In this document: piece by piece, positions 1-8,855 of the stretch
Position numbering within the stretch: position 1 is the stretch's first letter
Layout: every line of letters starts with the position of its first letter
Assembly (NCBI RefSeq): GCF_014194975.1
Contig: NZ_JACIAY010000004.1
Location: 62,001-126,000, forward strand
Reading direction: 5' to 3'
DNA: 64,000 nt
From: Sphingomonas sp. BK580
Lineage (GTDB): Bacteria; Pseudomonadota; Alphaproteobacteria; Sphingomonadales; Sphingomonadaceae
Notes under the pieces: model-generated
Seen by the model: only the letters and a program-made list of their open reading frames with translations
The model's database searches: none
What the model was told of the DNA's origin: nothing
Position numbers and translations under genes: made by a program

Positions 1-307
1 CGCGCAGCGCGGCGGTCGCGCGCGATACCGCGGCGGCGTAGCGCTCCACCGCGACGTCGGTGGGCATCAGCCGCTCGCCCTCGCGCCGCGCCTCGATCGA
101 GCGGTCGAGCACCGCGGCGAACACCGCGGCGTCGCCCGGCACGGTGATCAGTGTCGCCGCGAAATGGTCGAGCGCGTCGCCCAAGGCGGTGCGCAGCCCG
201 AACAGCCGGTCGAAATAGCGCGGCAGGAAGCGCCCGTCGGCGACGTAGGATTGCACCTGCTCGGCGAGCGCGTCGGTGGCGGCGAGCGCCTCGGCATAGC
301 GGGTCAT
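1..307 (-). CDS. Hypothetical protein (partial, C-terminus off window)
   Basis: Reading leftwards from an ATG at 307, an open frame of 102 codons continues past the window edge. It begins MTRYAEALAATDALAEQV and is alanine-rich and apparently helical, with no signal peptide or motif I recognise. It starts 10 bp after the stop of the lipoprotein gene at 318-1310 on the same strand, so the two are probably co-transcribed and may act together in the envelope. The frame has normal GC-rich codon use. No function can be assigned. Confidence 0.6.
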   Translation of the reverse strand, partial: MTRYAEALAATDALAEQVQSYVADGRFLPRYFDRLFGLRTALGDALDHFAATLITVPGDAAVFAAVLDRSIEARREGERLMPTDVAVERYAAAVSRATAALR

Positions 308-317
308 GCCGTCCTCC

Positions 318-1310
318 TCACAGCGGGCGCGCGACGGTGGCGACCAGTGCGAGCGCGCGCGCGATCCGGTCGAGGTTGAGTTTGGCCGCGGCGCTGCGCT
401 GCGCGGGGGTCAGTCGCCCCGACAGCGCCGCGCGGAGATCGGCCTGGGCGGTGGACGCCAGCGCCAGCGCGTCCGCCACCGCCGCGGCGCGCGCCGGGCC
501 GGTGCGCGCCGCCTCGCGTGCGGCGAACACGCGCGCGGCGAGCTGCTCGCGCTGTTCGGCGGTGAGGTCGGCGCGGTGGCGCAGATAGGTGCGGAACAAG
601 GCGTTACCGTAGAGGTCGTCGGCGCTGCGGGCGGCGGTACGGCCCCAACCCTCGACCTCGCCGCGCAGCTCGGCCAACGCGCGGTCGACCGCATCGCCGC
701 GCTCCTCCACCAGCGCGCGGACCTTGCCGGCGGTGCGCGCCTCGCGCGCGAGCTCGGCGGCGAAGGCGGCGAGCGCGACTAGCCCCTGGCCGCGCGGTGC
801 CGCCGGATCGGCGTCGGCCACGCCCGCCGCGGCCGCGACGCGGCCGACCCGCTCGGCGAAGGCGGTCAGCTCGGCGGAGACGTCGGTCGTGGGGGCGGCG
901 ACGACCGTCGCCAGCGCCTCGACATAGTCGCCCACCGCGGCGAGCAGCGCGACGCGCGGTTCGAGCAGCGCGCGCGGGCTGGTGCCGACGTCGATGCTGA
1001 GCGCGGCATAGCCGGGCGCTGGCGTGTCGCCCTCGGGGCAGAGCGGCGCCGGCGACGCACCGGCGCCGGTCGGCACCTGGAGGCGCAGCGGCGTGGCGGG
1101 CAGGCAGCTGGGGTCGCTGGCGACCAGCGCCGCGGCGGCTTCGCGCCGGCGCTGCTCGACCGAGTCGAGATAGGCGGCGGTGGCGGTGAGCGCCTCGCGC
1201 CCGCGCGCGGCGACATCGGTCGCCGCCTGGGCGCGCAGGGCGTTGGTCGCGCAGCCGGTGAGCAGCAGCGCGGCGGCGAGCGCGGCGGTGGGCGGGACGG
1301 GTCGGCGCAT
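318..1310 (-). CDS. Putative lipoprotein of unknown function
   Basis: This is a 330-residue protein with a short basic N-terminus, a hydrophobic stretch and a lipobox LLTGC with the acylated cysteine at residue 20, so it should be an SPase II-processed lipoprotein. The mature part is Ala/Arg/Glu-rich and mostly helical, with no enzymatic motif I recognise. It has two cysteines in the N-terminal third of the mature part. It is followed after 10 bp by the partial gene at 1-307, which suggests a two-gene operon. The 281 bp upstream are shared with the divergent aldo/keto reductase gene. Confidence 0.7.
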   Translation of the reverse strand: MRRPVPPTAALAAALLLTGCATNALRAQAATDVAARGREALTATAAYLDSVEQRRREAAAALVASDPSCLPATPLRLQVPTGAGASPAPLCPEGDTPAPGYAALSIDVGTSPRALLEPRVALLAAVGDYVEALATVVAAPTTDVSAELTAFAERVGRVAAAAGVADADPAAPRGQGLVALAAFAAELAREARTAGKVRALVEERGDAVDRALAELRGEVEGWGRTAARSADDLYGNALFRTYLRHRADLTAEQREQLAARVFAAREAARTGPARAAAVADALALASTAQADLRAALSGRLTPAQRSAAAKLNLDRIARALALVATVARPL

Positions 1311-1591
1311 GGCGGGCGGCTTACCTCCATCTCAGCGGGCGAGATCACCGAATCGGGTCACGTCGCCGATCCCATGTTCCATGCCTGTTCCATGTAGGAC
1401 AGCGCAAAGCGGTGGGTCGCGGCGGAAAAGGCGCGGCGGGACGATGGCGAGCAGCGGTGGACGGCGGAACGCGTCGGGATGCGTCGCGCTTGGACAGTCT
1501 CGGAGCTGGTACCCGACCTCCCGCACCCACCTCGGCGGACGCCAGGGTGGTGGTTGGTCATGTACTCTCCCAGCGATTCGCAGGAGCCGCC

Positions 1592-2578
1592 ATGCCTTTC
1601 CACCCACCCGGTCCCCTCGGTTTCGGCGGCGCGCCGCTCGGCAATATGTATGAGGTCGTCGACGAGGCGATCGCGACCGATGCGCTGCGCGCCGCCTGGG
1701 ACAGCGGCGTGCGCTATTTCGACACCGCGCCGCATTACGGCAGCGGCCTGTCCGAGCACCGCTTCGGCGCGGTGCTGCGCGACTATCCGCGCGATGAGTT
1801 CGTCCTGTCCACCAAGGTCGGTCGGCTGCTCCGCCCCGACTCTAGCCGGCCCGAGAACCCGCCGTTCCGGCACGGCCTGCCGTTCCGCGTCGAGCCCGAT
1901 TACGGCTATGACGCCACCTTGCGCTCGATCGAGGACAGCCTGCAGCGGCTCGGGCTGGCGCGGATCGACGTCGCCTTCGTCCACGACCTCGCCGCCGACC
2001 ATCTCGGCGACGCCTGGGAGGAGCAGTTCGCGCTCGCCGAGCGCGGCGCCTTCCGCGCGCTCGCCGCGTTGCGCGACCAGGGCGTGATCCGCGGCTGGGG
2101 GCTGGGCGTCAACCTCGTCGAGCCGTGCCTGCGTGCGCTGGAACGGGCCGACCCCGACGTCTTCCTGCTGGCGGGGCGCTACAGCCTGCTCAACCAGCCG
2201 GCGCTCGACCGCTTCTTCCCGCTGTGCGAGGAGCGCGACGCCGCGGTGGTGATCGGCGGCCCGTACAATTCGGGGCTGCTCGCGGGCGGTACCACCTTCG
2301 AATATGCCGAGGCGCCGCGCGAGATGATCGAGCGGCGCGACCGGATCGCGGCGGTGTGCGCGCGTCACGGCGCCGACCTACGCGCCGTCGCGCTCCAGTT
2401 CTGCGCCGCTCCCAACGTTGTGGCCGCGGTGATCCCGGGCGCCAAGCGCGCCGAGAAGGTGCGCGAGAATGCGCGGCTCATGACGACGCCGCTGCCGGCG
2501 GCGCTGTGGAGTGAATTGCGCGCGGACGGGCTGATCCCCGACGCGGCGCCGGTGCCGAGCGAGGGAGTCAGCGCATGA
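1592..2578 (+). CDS. Aldo/keto reductase (D-threo-aldose/L-fucose dehydrogenase-like)
   Basis: This 328-residue cytoplasmic NAD(P)H-dependent oxidoreductase has the (beta/alpha)8 aldo/keto reductase fold. The catalytic tetrad is visible as D44, Y49 (FDTAPHYG), K75 (LSTKVG) and H131 (FVHD). The sequence resembles the D-threo-aldose 1-dehydrogenase/pyridoxal 4-dehydrogenase branch, which oxidises sugars such as L-fucose at C1. I chose the ATG at 1592 because it follows CAGGAG at 1581-1586 and begins at the usual first strand; the frame stays open upstream to about 1412. It overlaps the next gene by 4 bp (ATGA), so the two dehydrogenases are translationally coupled. The substrate is an inference. 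Confidence 0.85.
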   Translation: MPFHPPGPLGFGGAPLGNMYEVVDEAIATDALRAAWDSGVRYFDTAPHYGSGLSEHRFGAVLRDYPRDEFVLSTKVGRLLRPDSSRPENPPFRHGLPFRVEPDYGYDATLRSIEDSLQRLGLARIDVAFVHDLAADHLGDAWEEQFALAERGAFRALAALRDQGVIRGWGLGVNLVEPCLRALERADPDVFLLAGRYSLLNQPALDRFFPLCEERDAAVVIGGPYNSGLLAGGTTFEYAEAPREMIERRDRIAAVCARHGADLRAVALQFCAAPNVVAAVIPGAKRAEKVRENARLMTTPLPAALWSELRADGLIPDAAPVPSEGVSA

Positions 2579-3435
2579 AGGTCGGGTTCATCGGTCTGGG
2601 TCAGATGGGCGGCGCGATGGCGCGCAACCTGCTGAAGGCGGGGCATGAGGTCAGCGTGTGGAACCGCTCCGCCGACAAGGCGGCGCCGCTGACCGAGGCG
2701 GGGGCGCGTGCCGCCAGCTCGCCCGCCGACGCCGCGCAGGGCGAGGTGGTGATGACGATGCTGGCCGACGATCGCGCGGTCGAGGCGGTCGTGTGGGGCG
2801 AGGACGGGATCGCCGCGGCGCCCGCGCTCCACGTCTCGCACAGCACGATCGGGGTCGCGCTGGCGGAGCGGCTCGCCGCCGAGTCCAGGGCTGGGGGCTA
2901 TGTCTCGGCGCCGGTGTTCGGGCGACCACCGGCAGCCGAGGCGGGCAAGCTGTTCGTCGTGGCGGCCGGCGAGGACGCCGCGATCGACCGCGCGCAGCCG
3001 CTGTTCGACGCGATCGGGCAGCGCACCTTCCGCGTCGGCGAGCGCGCCCCTGCCGCCAACCTCGTCAAGCTCAGCGGCAATTTCATGATCATGGCCGCCG
3101 TCGAGGCGATGGCCGAGGCGATGACGCTGGCCGAGCGCGGCGGCGTGGCGCGCGCCGCGCTGCTCGAGATCCTGACCGAGACGCTGTTCGGCGCGCCGGT
3201 CTATCGCACCTACGGCGAGTTGCTGGTGCGGGACGAGTTCCGCCCCGCCGGTTTCCCGGCACCACTCGGGCTGAAGGACATGACGCTCGCCGACGCCGCG
3301 GCGACCGCCTACCGCGTGCCGATGCCGCTGCTGGGGATCGTGCGCGACCATCTGCGCGGCACGATCGCGGCGGAGGGCGAGGACATCGACTGGTCCGCGA
3401 TGGCGCTGGCGCTGCGCCGCGGCGCTGGCATGTGA
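2575..3435 (+). CDS. NAD(P)-dependent beta-hydroxyacid dehydrogenase (HIBADH family)
   Basis: A 286-residue protein of the 3-hydroxyisobutyrate dehydrogenase/glyoxylate reductase family. It has an N-terminal Rossmann domain with GLGQMG at residues 7-12, a substrate-contacting segment HVSHSTIG near 86-93, and the catalytic lysine K165 in NLVKLSGNF. The C-terminal half is the usual all-helical domain. The segment SAPVFGRPPAAEAG replaces the common APVSGG motif, placing it in the branch with an SAPVFGRP signature. It begins inside the stop of the aldo/keto reductase gene, so the pair likely acts in one sugar- or aldehyde-handling pathway. The exact substrate is not readable. Confidence 0.85.
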   Translation: MKVGFIGLGQMGGAMARNLLKAGHEVSVWNRSADKAAPLTEAGARAASSPADAAQGEVVMTMLADDRAVEAVVWGEDGIAAAPALHVSHSTIGVALAERLAAESRAGGYVSAPVFGRPPAAEAGKLFVVAAGEDAAIDRAQPLFDAIGQRTFRVGERAPAANLVKLSGNFMIMAAVEAMAEAMTLAERGGVARAALLEILTETLFGAPVYRTYGELLVRDEFRPAGFPAPLGLKDMTLADAAATAYRVPMPLLGIVRDHLRGTIAAEGEDIDWSAMALALRRGAGM

Positions 3436-3454
3436 GTCGGGCCGGCGCCCGCCG

Positions 3455-3838
3455 CTACGCTGCCGCCGACTCCGCGCCGAGCAGCCACGCCTCGGCCTGC
3501 TCGACCGTCTCGAAATAGCAGGCCGCGCGCTCGGCCGCGGCGCGGCGGATCTGCGATCGCGCGAGCGAGCGGGCGACCACGAAGGCGAGGCGCCGCGAGG
3601 CGTGACGCGGGTCGGCGAGCACGGCGCGGAACTCGGCGACGCTGCCCTGTGCCTGGATATCCATGTCCCGGATGTCGACGAGGGTGACGTGCGCGTTGGC
3701 GCCGCAGGTGAGCAGCGCGTGGGCGGCGTCACGCGCGGCGACGAAGCGGGCGATCGCGGCGGCGTCGAAGAAGCCCGACATGGTGATGCGCACCAGCGCG
3801 CGCGGCACGTCGACCTGGATGAGGAAATGCGCGGTCAT
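3455..3838 (-). CDS. Small STAS/SpoIIAA-like protein of unknown function
   Basis: This is a 127-residue protein starting at the ATG at 3838 (MTAHFLIQVD). An upstream in-frame extension to 3904 has no ribosome binding site and looks non-coding. The pattern of an early strand pair, MSGFFDAAAIARFVAARDAA, a central VTLVDIRDMDIQ strand-loop and a C-terminal ERAACYFETVEQAEAWL helix resembles the SpoIIAA-like/STAS fold proteins common in alphaproteobacteria. It is convergent with the dehydrogenase gene, with 19 bp between the stops. A role in regulation or lipid binding is only inferred from the fold. Confidence 0.65.
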   Translation of the reverse strand: MTAHFLIQVDVPRALVRITMSGFFDAAAIARFVAARDAAHALLTCGANAHVTLVDIRDMDIQAQGSVAEFRAVLADPRHASRRLAFVVARSLARSQIRRAAAERAACYFETVEQAEAWLLGAESAAA

Positions 3839-3920
3839 CGCCGCGTGGCATAGCCAAGGATTGGTGAAGGTTGCGTTAGTCGCACGAGAGGGTGAACGAA
3901 ACACCGGCCAAGGGCGAGCG

Positions 3921-3945
3921 TCATCCTGACCTTGTTTCAGGATTT
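3921..3945. repeat. REP-like palindromic unit (single)
   Basis: ATCCTGA at 3923-3929 and TCAGGAT at 3937-3943 form a 7-bp stem around a 7-nt loop, in a noncoding gap. This matches the general form of alphaproteobacterial REP units. It may also act as a weak terminator for the downstream-facing gene at 4053-5114. Confidence 0.6.
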
Positions 3946-4052
3946 ACCGGCCCGCGGACCCCCCGCGCCTGAGTGCGCCGCACCGTGGATGCGTGAAATG
4001 AGTTAAGGTTGTGGCCGGAAAGCTGCCGCCGCTGGCGCGTCCGGCTCGATGC

Positions 4053-5114
4053 TCACCGCTCGTCGATCGTGCACCCTCTCGGCCGGCGCACCGCGTTGCA
4101 GCGCGCCACACCGCCGCCCGGCAGCGCCACGTGATAGCCGCCGGTGAAGCGCGGGTCGGGCCAGAGATAATCGGTCGATACATAGTGCGCCCCGCTCGCC
4201 AGCGCGGCATCGCGGCGGCGCGTGTCGTCGGTCCGCGCCTCGCGCGTCTCGGCGTCGGCGCGGGTGCGCACCAGATAGTTCGCCGCGACGTCGCGACGGA
4301 TCCGCGCGGCGTCCGCCATCGTCTCGTTGAGCGTCAGATAGGCCGCCGCGGGCGAGTTCTCGTCGGTGTTGATGAAGAACACGCGTCCCTCCAGCGACCG
4401 CCGTCCGCCGCGATACAGCGCCACCTTGGCGGGTGTCTCATCCATCGCGAACAGGATCTTGCCGCGTGCCTGCTCGAGCGTCGGCCAATTGTTCGCCCGC
4501 ACCGCCTCGCGCAGCGTCGGGAAGCGGCCCTGGACGTCGTCGGGGGTGATCAGCTTGGCCGGCGGCAGCACTGCGCGGACCTCGGCGTCGAGGGCGTCAT
4601 AGCCCGCGGCGTCGGGCACGACCGAGTCGATCCCGCCCCGCGCCGCGTTCTGCTCGTCCTTGATGTTGAACATCAGCATGATCGGTACGTGGCGCGGGTG
4701 CGCGTCGGACCAGCGGCGGATGATCGTCAGGCAGTCGGTCAGCAGCACGCAGCTCGACGAATTGTCGATGCCGGGGATGTGGAGCACCTTGTACCCCGGC
4801 CGGCGCAGCGCGGGATCGTCCGAGCCGCGCGCATAATGGCCGCCCTGCGGGTCGTAGTTGACGTCGATCTCGAGCTGGCGCGCGCCCTTGTCGAGCTGCT
4901 CGCCGAGGTCGCGGTGTGCATAGTCGAGCGCGTCGGCGAGCTTCGGGTCGGCGGCGCGCAGCCGCGCCATCGTCGCGGCGGGCATCGCGCGCTTGTAGCT
5001 GTTGTGCGTGCCGATCACCTGCAGGTCGTTGAGCCGCAGCGGCGCGGCGTCGCGCGCGGCGGCGGGGGCGGAAAGGACAGCGGCGAGCGCGAGCGCGCGG
5101 ACGAGACGGATCAT
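4053..5114 (-). CDS. Secreted calcium-dependent PI-PLC-like phosphodiesterase
   Basis: A 353-residue protein with a Sec signal peptide (residues 1 to about 20, ending APAAA). The mature region matches the Ca2+-dependent phosphoinositide phospholipase C-like family: IGTHNSYK with catalytic H37, a metal-binding EID segment (E82, D84), and a second candidate catalytic histidine in VLHIPGID (H112). The family folds as a TIM barrel and cleaves phosphodiesters of inositol lipids. In a bacterium the true substrate may be environmental or a related polar lipid. I chose the ATG at 5114 because it gives a clean signal peptide. It lies divergent to the GH2 beta-galactosidase gene. Confidence 0.75.
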   Translation of the reverse strand: MIRLVRALALAAVLSAPAAARDAAPLRLNDLQVIGTHNSYKRAMPAATMARLRAADPKLADALDYAHRDLGEQLDKGARQLEIDVNYDPQGGHYARGSDDPALRRPGYKVLHIPGIDNSSSCVLLTDCLTIIRRWSDAHPRHVPIMLMFNIKDEQNAARGGIDSVVPDAAGYDALDAEVRAVLPPAKLITPDDVQGRFPTLREAVRANNWPTLEQARGKILFAMDETPAKVALYRGGRRSLEGRVFFINTDENSPAAAYLTLNETMADAARIRRDVAANYLVRTRADAETREARTDDTRRRDAALASGAHYVSTDYLWPDPRFTGGYHVALPGGGVARCNAVRRPRGCTIDER

Positions 5115-5252
5115 GCGCGCGGCCCTAGGAAGCGCGCGTGAAACTGGCGTGACACTCTCTCCCGCCGTCCGAGTCCTTCCTGCCAGCAGCAATGGTTTGC
5201 GCTGAACATCAGCGACTTGCGCGAGAGCGCTTGTGCCCGCGTCGGGTGGTAT

Positions 5253-5267
5253 TATCGTCAGACAATA
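5253..5267. promoter_or_regulatory. GntR/FadR-type operator-like palindrome upstream of GH2 gene
   Basis: TATCGTC-A-GACAATA at 5253-5267 is an almost perfect inverted repeat (6 of 7 pairs). Its core fits the TnGTnnnACnA pattern known for FadR-subfamily GntR repressors. It lies about 40 bp upstream of the beta-galactosidase start. Half-site-like CTGACA copies occur upstream of three other glycosidase genes here. The assignment is by motif only; CTGACA also resembles a -35 element. Confidence 0.4.
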
Positions 5268-5308
5268 GCAGGGTGGCGGAAGGCTGCCCGCAGGGGAGGA
5301 AAGAGGGA

Positions 5309-8300
5309 ATGCGCTCGCTGTTGCTCGCCGGCGTCGCCGCCGCGTCGCTGCTCATGCCGCTCGGATCGGGGGCCGCGGCGCAGGGGTTGCCGCAGGTGCA
5401 GCCGGTACAGGTCGATCCGTCCCGCCCCGATTGGGAGAACCCCGCGGTCAACGCGCGCGACAAGATGCCCGCGCACGCGACCGGCTTCCCGTTTGAGACG
5501 CGCGCGCTCGCGCTGGCGGGCGCGGAGGCGCGCTCCGCGCGCTATGTCGCGCTCGATGGCACGTGGAAGTTCGCGCTGTCGCCCAGCTCGGACGACCTGC
5601 CGGCGGGGTTCGAGCAACCGAGCTATGACGTGGCGGGGTGGAAGGACATCAAGGTCCCCGGCGACTGGCAGGCGCAGGGCTTCGACCAGCCGCGCTACAA
5701 CAACGTCACCTATCCCTTTCCCGCCAACCGCCCGCTGATCCCGCACGCGACCAACCCGGTCGGCTCGTACCGCCGCGACGTCGAGCTGCCCGCGAGCTGG
5801 CAGGGCAGCGACGTGATCCTCCACATCGGCGCGGCGGGCTCCGCCTACGAGATCTGGGTCAACGGCGAGAAGGTCGGCTATTCCGAGGATTCGAAGCTGC
5901 CGAGCGAGTTCGACGTCACCCGCTTCGTGAAGCCGGGGCGCAATACGGTGGCGATCCAGATCCACCGCTGGTCCGACGGCAGCTACCTCGAGGACCAGGA
6001 TTTCTGGCGCGTCTCGGGGATCGAGCGCTCGGTCTACCTGCTCGCCGCGCCGAAGACGCGCGTGCGCGACGTGTTCGTCCACGCCGGGCTCGACGACGCC
6101 TATCGCGACGGCACGCTCGCGGTCGAGGTGGCGGTCACCGGCGCCGCCGCGACGAGCGCGCGCTACGTGCTGATGGAGGGCGACCGCGTGCTCCAACAGG
6201 CGCGCGCCGCGGTGGCGGGGGGCACGGGCGAGCGCAAGGCGACGCTGAGCGGCACCGTGGCGAACGTGCGGCCGTGGACCGCGGAGACGCCGAACCTCTA
6301 CACCCTGCTGGTCGAACTGTACGACGTCAAGGGCGCGCTGATCGAGTCGAGCGCGCGCCAGATCGGCTTCCGCACCGTCGCCATCATCGACGGGCGCGTG
6401 ACGGTCAACGGCAGGCCGATCACGATCCGCGGCGTCAACCGCCACGAGCACGACCCCGAGACCTTCCACACGATCACGCGCGCCTCGATGGAGCGCGACG
6501 TTCAGCTGATGAAGCGCAACAACGTCAACGCGCTGCGCATGTCGCACTATCCCAACGACCCGTATATGTACGAGCTCGCCGACCGCTACGGGCTCTATGT
6601 GATGGACGAGGCCAACGTCGAGAGCCACGCCTACATGGAGGCCGGCAACAACCACCCCGACGATCGCGCCAAACTCCAGATCGGCTTCGACCCGGCGTGG
6701 AAGGACGCGCATGTCAGCCGCGTCACCAACATGATCGAGCGCGACAAGAACCACGCCTCGGTGATCTTCTGGTCGCTCGGCAACGAGGCCGGGATCGGGC
6801 CGAACTTCGAGGCGGGCGCCGCCGCGGCCAAGCAGCGCGACCCGTCGCGGCTGCTCAGCTATCTCGGCTGGGGCACGTGGGAGGGCGTCCACGACCATCG
6901 CCCCAATTACTTCGCCGACATCTACGCGCCGATGTACGACACGGTCGAGAAGATGCGCGACTATGCCGTCAACTGGCGCTTCAAGCAGCCGATGATCCAG
7001 TGCGAGTACGCGCACATGATGGGCCAGACCGGTGGCAACCTGAAGGAATATTGGGACACGATCTACGCCCACCCCGACAAGCTGCAGGGCGGCTTCGTGT
7101 GGGACTGGGTCGACCAGTCGATGTACCGCTACACCAAGGACGGACGGCGTTACTGGGGCGACGGCGGCGAGTACGGCCCCAACCCGGGTGGCGACATCGA
7201 GTTCGGCGACGGCCTGCTCCAGTCCGACCGCACGCCCAACCCGCAGCTGTACGAGCTGCGCAAGGTCTATGCGCCGGCGCAGTTCGACGGCTTCGACGCG
7301 GCGAGCGGGCGCGTGACGGTCCGGAACCGCCACGACTTCCGTGACCTGTCGGGCTTCAGCTTCGACTGGGAGCTGGAGGAGGACGGGGTGCCGGTCGCGA
7401 AGGGCGTGCTGGCGCCGCTCGCCACCCCTGCGCGGGGCGCGGAGACGATCACGCTGCCGCTCACGGGCTACCAGCGCCGTGCGGGCGCCGAGTATTTCGT
7501 CACGGTCAACGTCCGCGCCAGGGAGGGGGCGATCCCCGGCGTGGGAGGCGGTACCTTGCTCGGTTTCGAGCAGTTCCAGGTCCAGCCGGGCGCGGCCAGC
7601 GCGCCGGCGGCGGCCGCGGGGGCGGTGGCGCTCAAGCAGGCGGGCGGCGCGGTGACGCTGTCGGCGAACGGCGCGACGCTCACGATCGATCGCGCGACCG
7701 GGCTGGTGCGCGACTATGCGCAGGGCGGGCGCACGCTCGCGAGCGGCGGCGCGCCGCATTTCTGGCGCGCGGTGACCGACAATGACATCGGCATCGGCAC
7801 CGATCGCAAGCTCGCCATGTGGAAGGCGATGAGCGACACGCGGCGGGTCACCGCGGTGCGCAGCGCGCGCACCGACGCCGGCGCCGAGGTCACGGTCGAC
7901 TATGCGCTCGGCGACGGCGCCGCGACCTTCACCACGCGCTACGCCATGGCGGCCGACGGCAGCGTCGCGGTCGACGGGCGGTTCACGCCGGTGAAGGCCG
8001 ACCTGCCCGCGCCGTTCCGCGTCGGGCTCGCCTTCGCGATGCCGACCGACGTGACCGAGGTGGAGTGGTACGGCCGCGGGCCGCACGAGAGCTATGTCGA
8101 CCGCAAGACCTCGGCGCCGATCGGGCTCTGGCGCGGCAGGATCGCCGAGCAGAACCACGACTTCATCCGCCCGCAGGAGACCGGCAACAAGGTCGACGTG
8201 CGCTGGATGGAGCTGTCGGGCGGCGGGCGCGGCGTGCGCGTCCAGGGTGACCAGCCGCTGATGATGAACGCGCTGGCCTTCCCCTATGCCGATCTCGACC

Positions 8301-8542
8301 GCCACACACCGGGCACGTGGAAGTCGACCGACGTGGTGCCGCACGGGCAGGTGACGCTGCTGATCGACTCCGCGCAATGGGGCGTCGGCGGCAACACCGA
8401 GTGGAGCCAGGCGGGGCTGCCGATGCCGCAGTATCTGACGCGGTTGGAGCCGACGCGCGTGACCTTCCGCCTGACTCCGTTCGCGGGCGAGGGCACCACG
8501 CCCGACCGTGCCCGGGCGGCGAGCGCGACCGGCGAGGAGTGA
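5309..8542 (+). CDS. Secreted GH2 beta-galactosidase (LacZ-like)
   Basis: This 1077-residue enzyme hydrolyses terminal beta-galactosides. Domains run in the LacZ order: signal peptide (1 to about 26), sugar-binding jelly roll, two Ig-like domains, the TIM barrel and a C-terminal beta-sandwich (beta-galactosidase small chain, roughly 780-1060). The acid/base is E493 in SLGNEAG and the nucleophile E566 in IQCEYAH; the barrel also carries [10 protein letters not shown]. The ATG at 5309 follows a strong GGAGG at 5296-5300 and opens the signal peptide. A signal peptide sets it apart from cytoplasmic LacZ and points to periplasmic oligosaccharide digestion with the TonB receptor gene downstream. 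Confidence 0.93.
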   Translation: MRSLLLAGVAAASLLMPLGSGAAAQGLPQVQPVQVDPSRPDWENPAVNARDKMPAHATGFPFETRALALAGAEARSARYVALDGTWKFALSPSSDDLPAGFEQPSYDVAGWKDIKVPGDWQAQGFDQPRYNNVTYPFPANRPLIPHATNPVGSYRRDVELPASWQGSDVILHIGAAGSAYEIWVNGEKVGYSEDSKLPSEFDVTRFVKPGRNTVAIQIHRWSDGSYLEDQDFWRVSGIERSVYLLAAPKTRVRDVFVHAGLDDAYRDGTLAVEVAVTGAAATSARYVLMEGDRVLQQARAAVAGGTGERKATLSGTVANVRPWTAETPNLYTLLVELYDVKGALIESSARQIGFRTVAIIDGRVTVNGRPITIRGVNRHEHDPETFHTITRASMERDVQLMKRNNVNALRMSHYPNDPYMYELADRYGLYVMDEANVESHAYMEAGNNHPDDRAKLQIGFDPAWKDAHVSRVTNMIERDKNHASVIFWSLGNEAGIGPNFEAGAAAAKQRDPSRLLSYLGWGTWEGVHDHRPNYFADIYAPMYDTVEKMRDYAVNWRFKQPMIQCEYAHMMGQTGGNLKEYWDTIYAHPDKLQGGFVWDWVDQSMYRYTKDGRRYWGDGGEYGPNPGGDIEFGDGLLQSDRTPNPQLYELRKVYAPAQFDGFDAASGRVTVRNRHDFRDLSGFSFDWELEEDGVPVAKGVLAPLATPARGAETITLPLTGYQRRAGAEYFVTVNVRAREGAIPGVGGGTLLGFEQFQVQPGAASAPAAAAGAVALKQAGGAVTLSANGATLTIDRATGLVRDYAQGGRTLASGGAPHFWRAVTDNDIGIGTDRKLAMWKAMSDTRRVTAVRSARTDAGAEVTVDYALGDGAATFTTRYAMAADGSVAVDGRFTPVKADLPAPFRVGLAFAMPTDVTEVEWYGRGPHESYVDRKTSAPIGLWRGRIAEQNHDFIRPQETGNKVDVRWMELSGGGRGVRVQGDQPLMMNALAFPYADLDRHTPGTWKSTDVVPHGQVTLLIDSAQWGVGGNTEWSQAGLPMPQYLTRLEPTRVTFRLTPFAGEGTTPDRARAASATGEE

Positions 8543-8855
8543 TCGCGCCCCGTCGCGTCGGCTGCGCGTAGTTCGGCTGGTGAACCAGCGGCGTGCCTCT
8601 GCGGACGCAGAGGCCTGGATCGCTCGACGTGGGTCAGGGGCTGACGACGCCGGCAGCAGGGCGTTAATGGCGCAGTATCCGTGTTCGCAGAGCCAGTGCT
8701 GGCGCAGATCGGCGATTCATCGTGGCGTTGGAGGAAATAAATGGCCCGATAATCAAAGCCTTCGTTTTTTGATCTGATCTGGTGCGATCTTCGCTGCCGC
8801 AGCACCACCAGGGATCCGACTTATCATAGGGGCGCCAGATAAAAAGGGGCGCTTC
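8543..8855 (+). other. Intergenic region before TonB receptor gene
   Basis: This 313-bp gap has no gene I can support. It contains an AT-richer patch around 8740-8775 with a run of six T that may end transcription from the GH2 gene or carry the receptor promoter. A strong ribosome-binding-site-like GGAGG at 8727-8731 precedes a three-codon frame (ATG GCC CGA TAA, 8741-8752). The real start of the receptor is the GTG at 8856. Confidence 0.5.

Noticed and set aside
5258..8377. A 1039-codon open frame on the minus strand opposite the GH2 gene
   Set aside because: Its translation is rich in Arg, Val, Asp and His with no domain, a typical shadow of a GC-rich gene. The plus strand has a complete GH2 enzyme.
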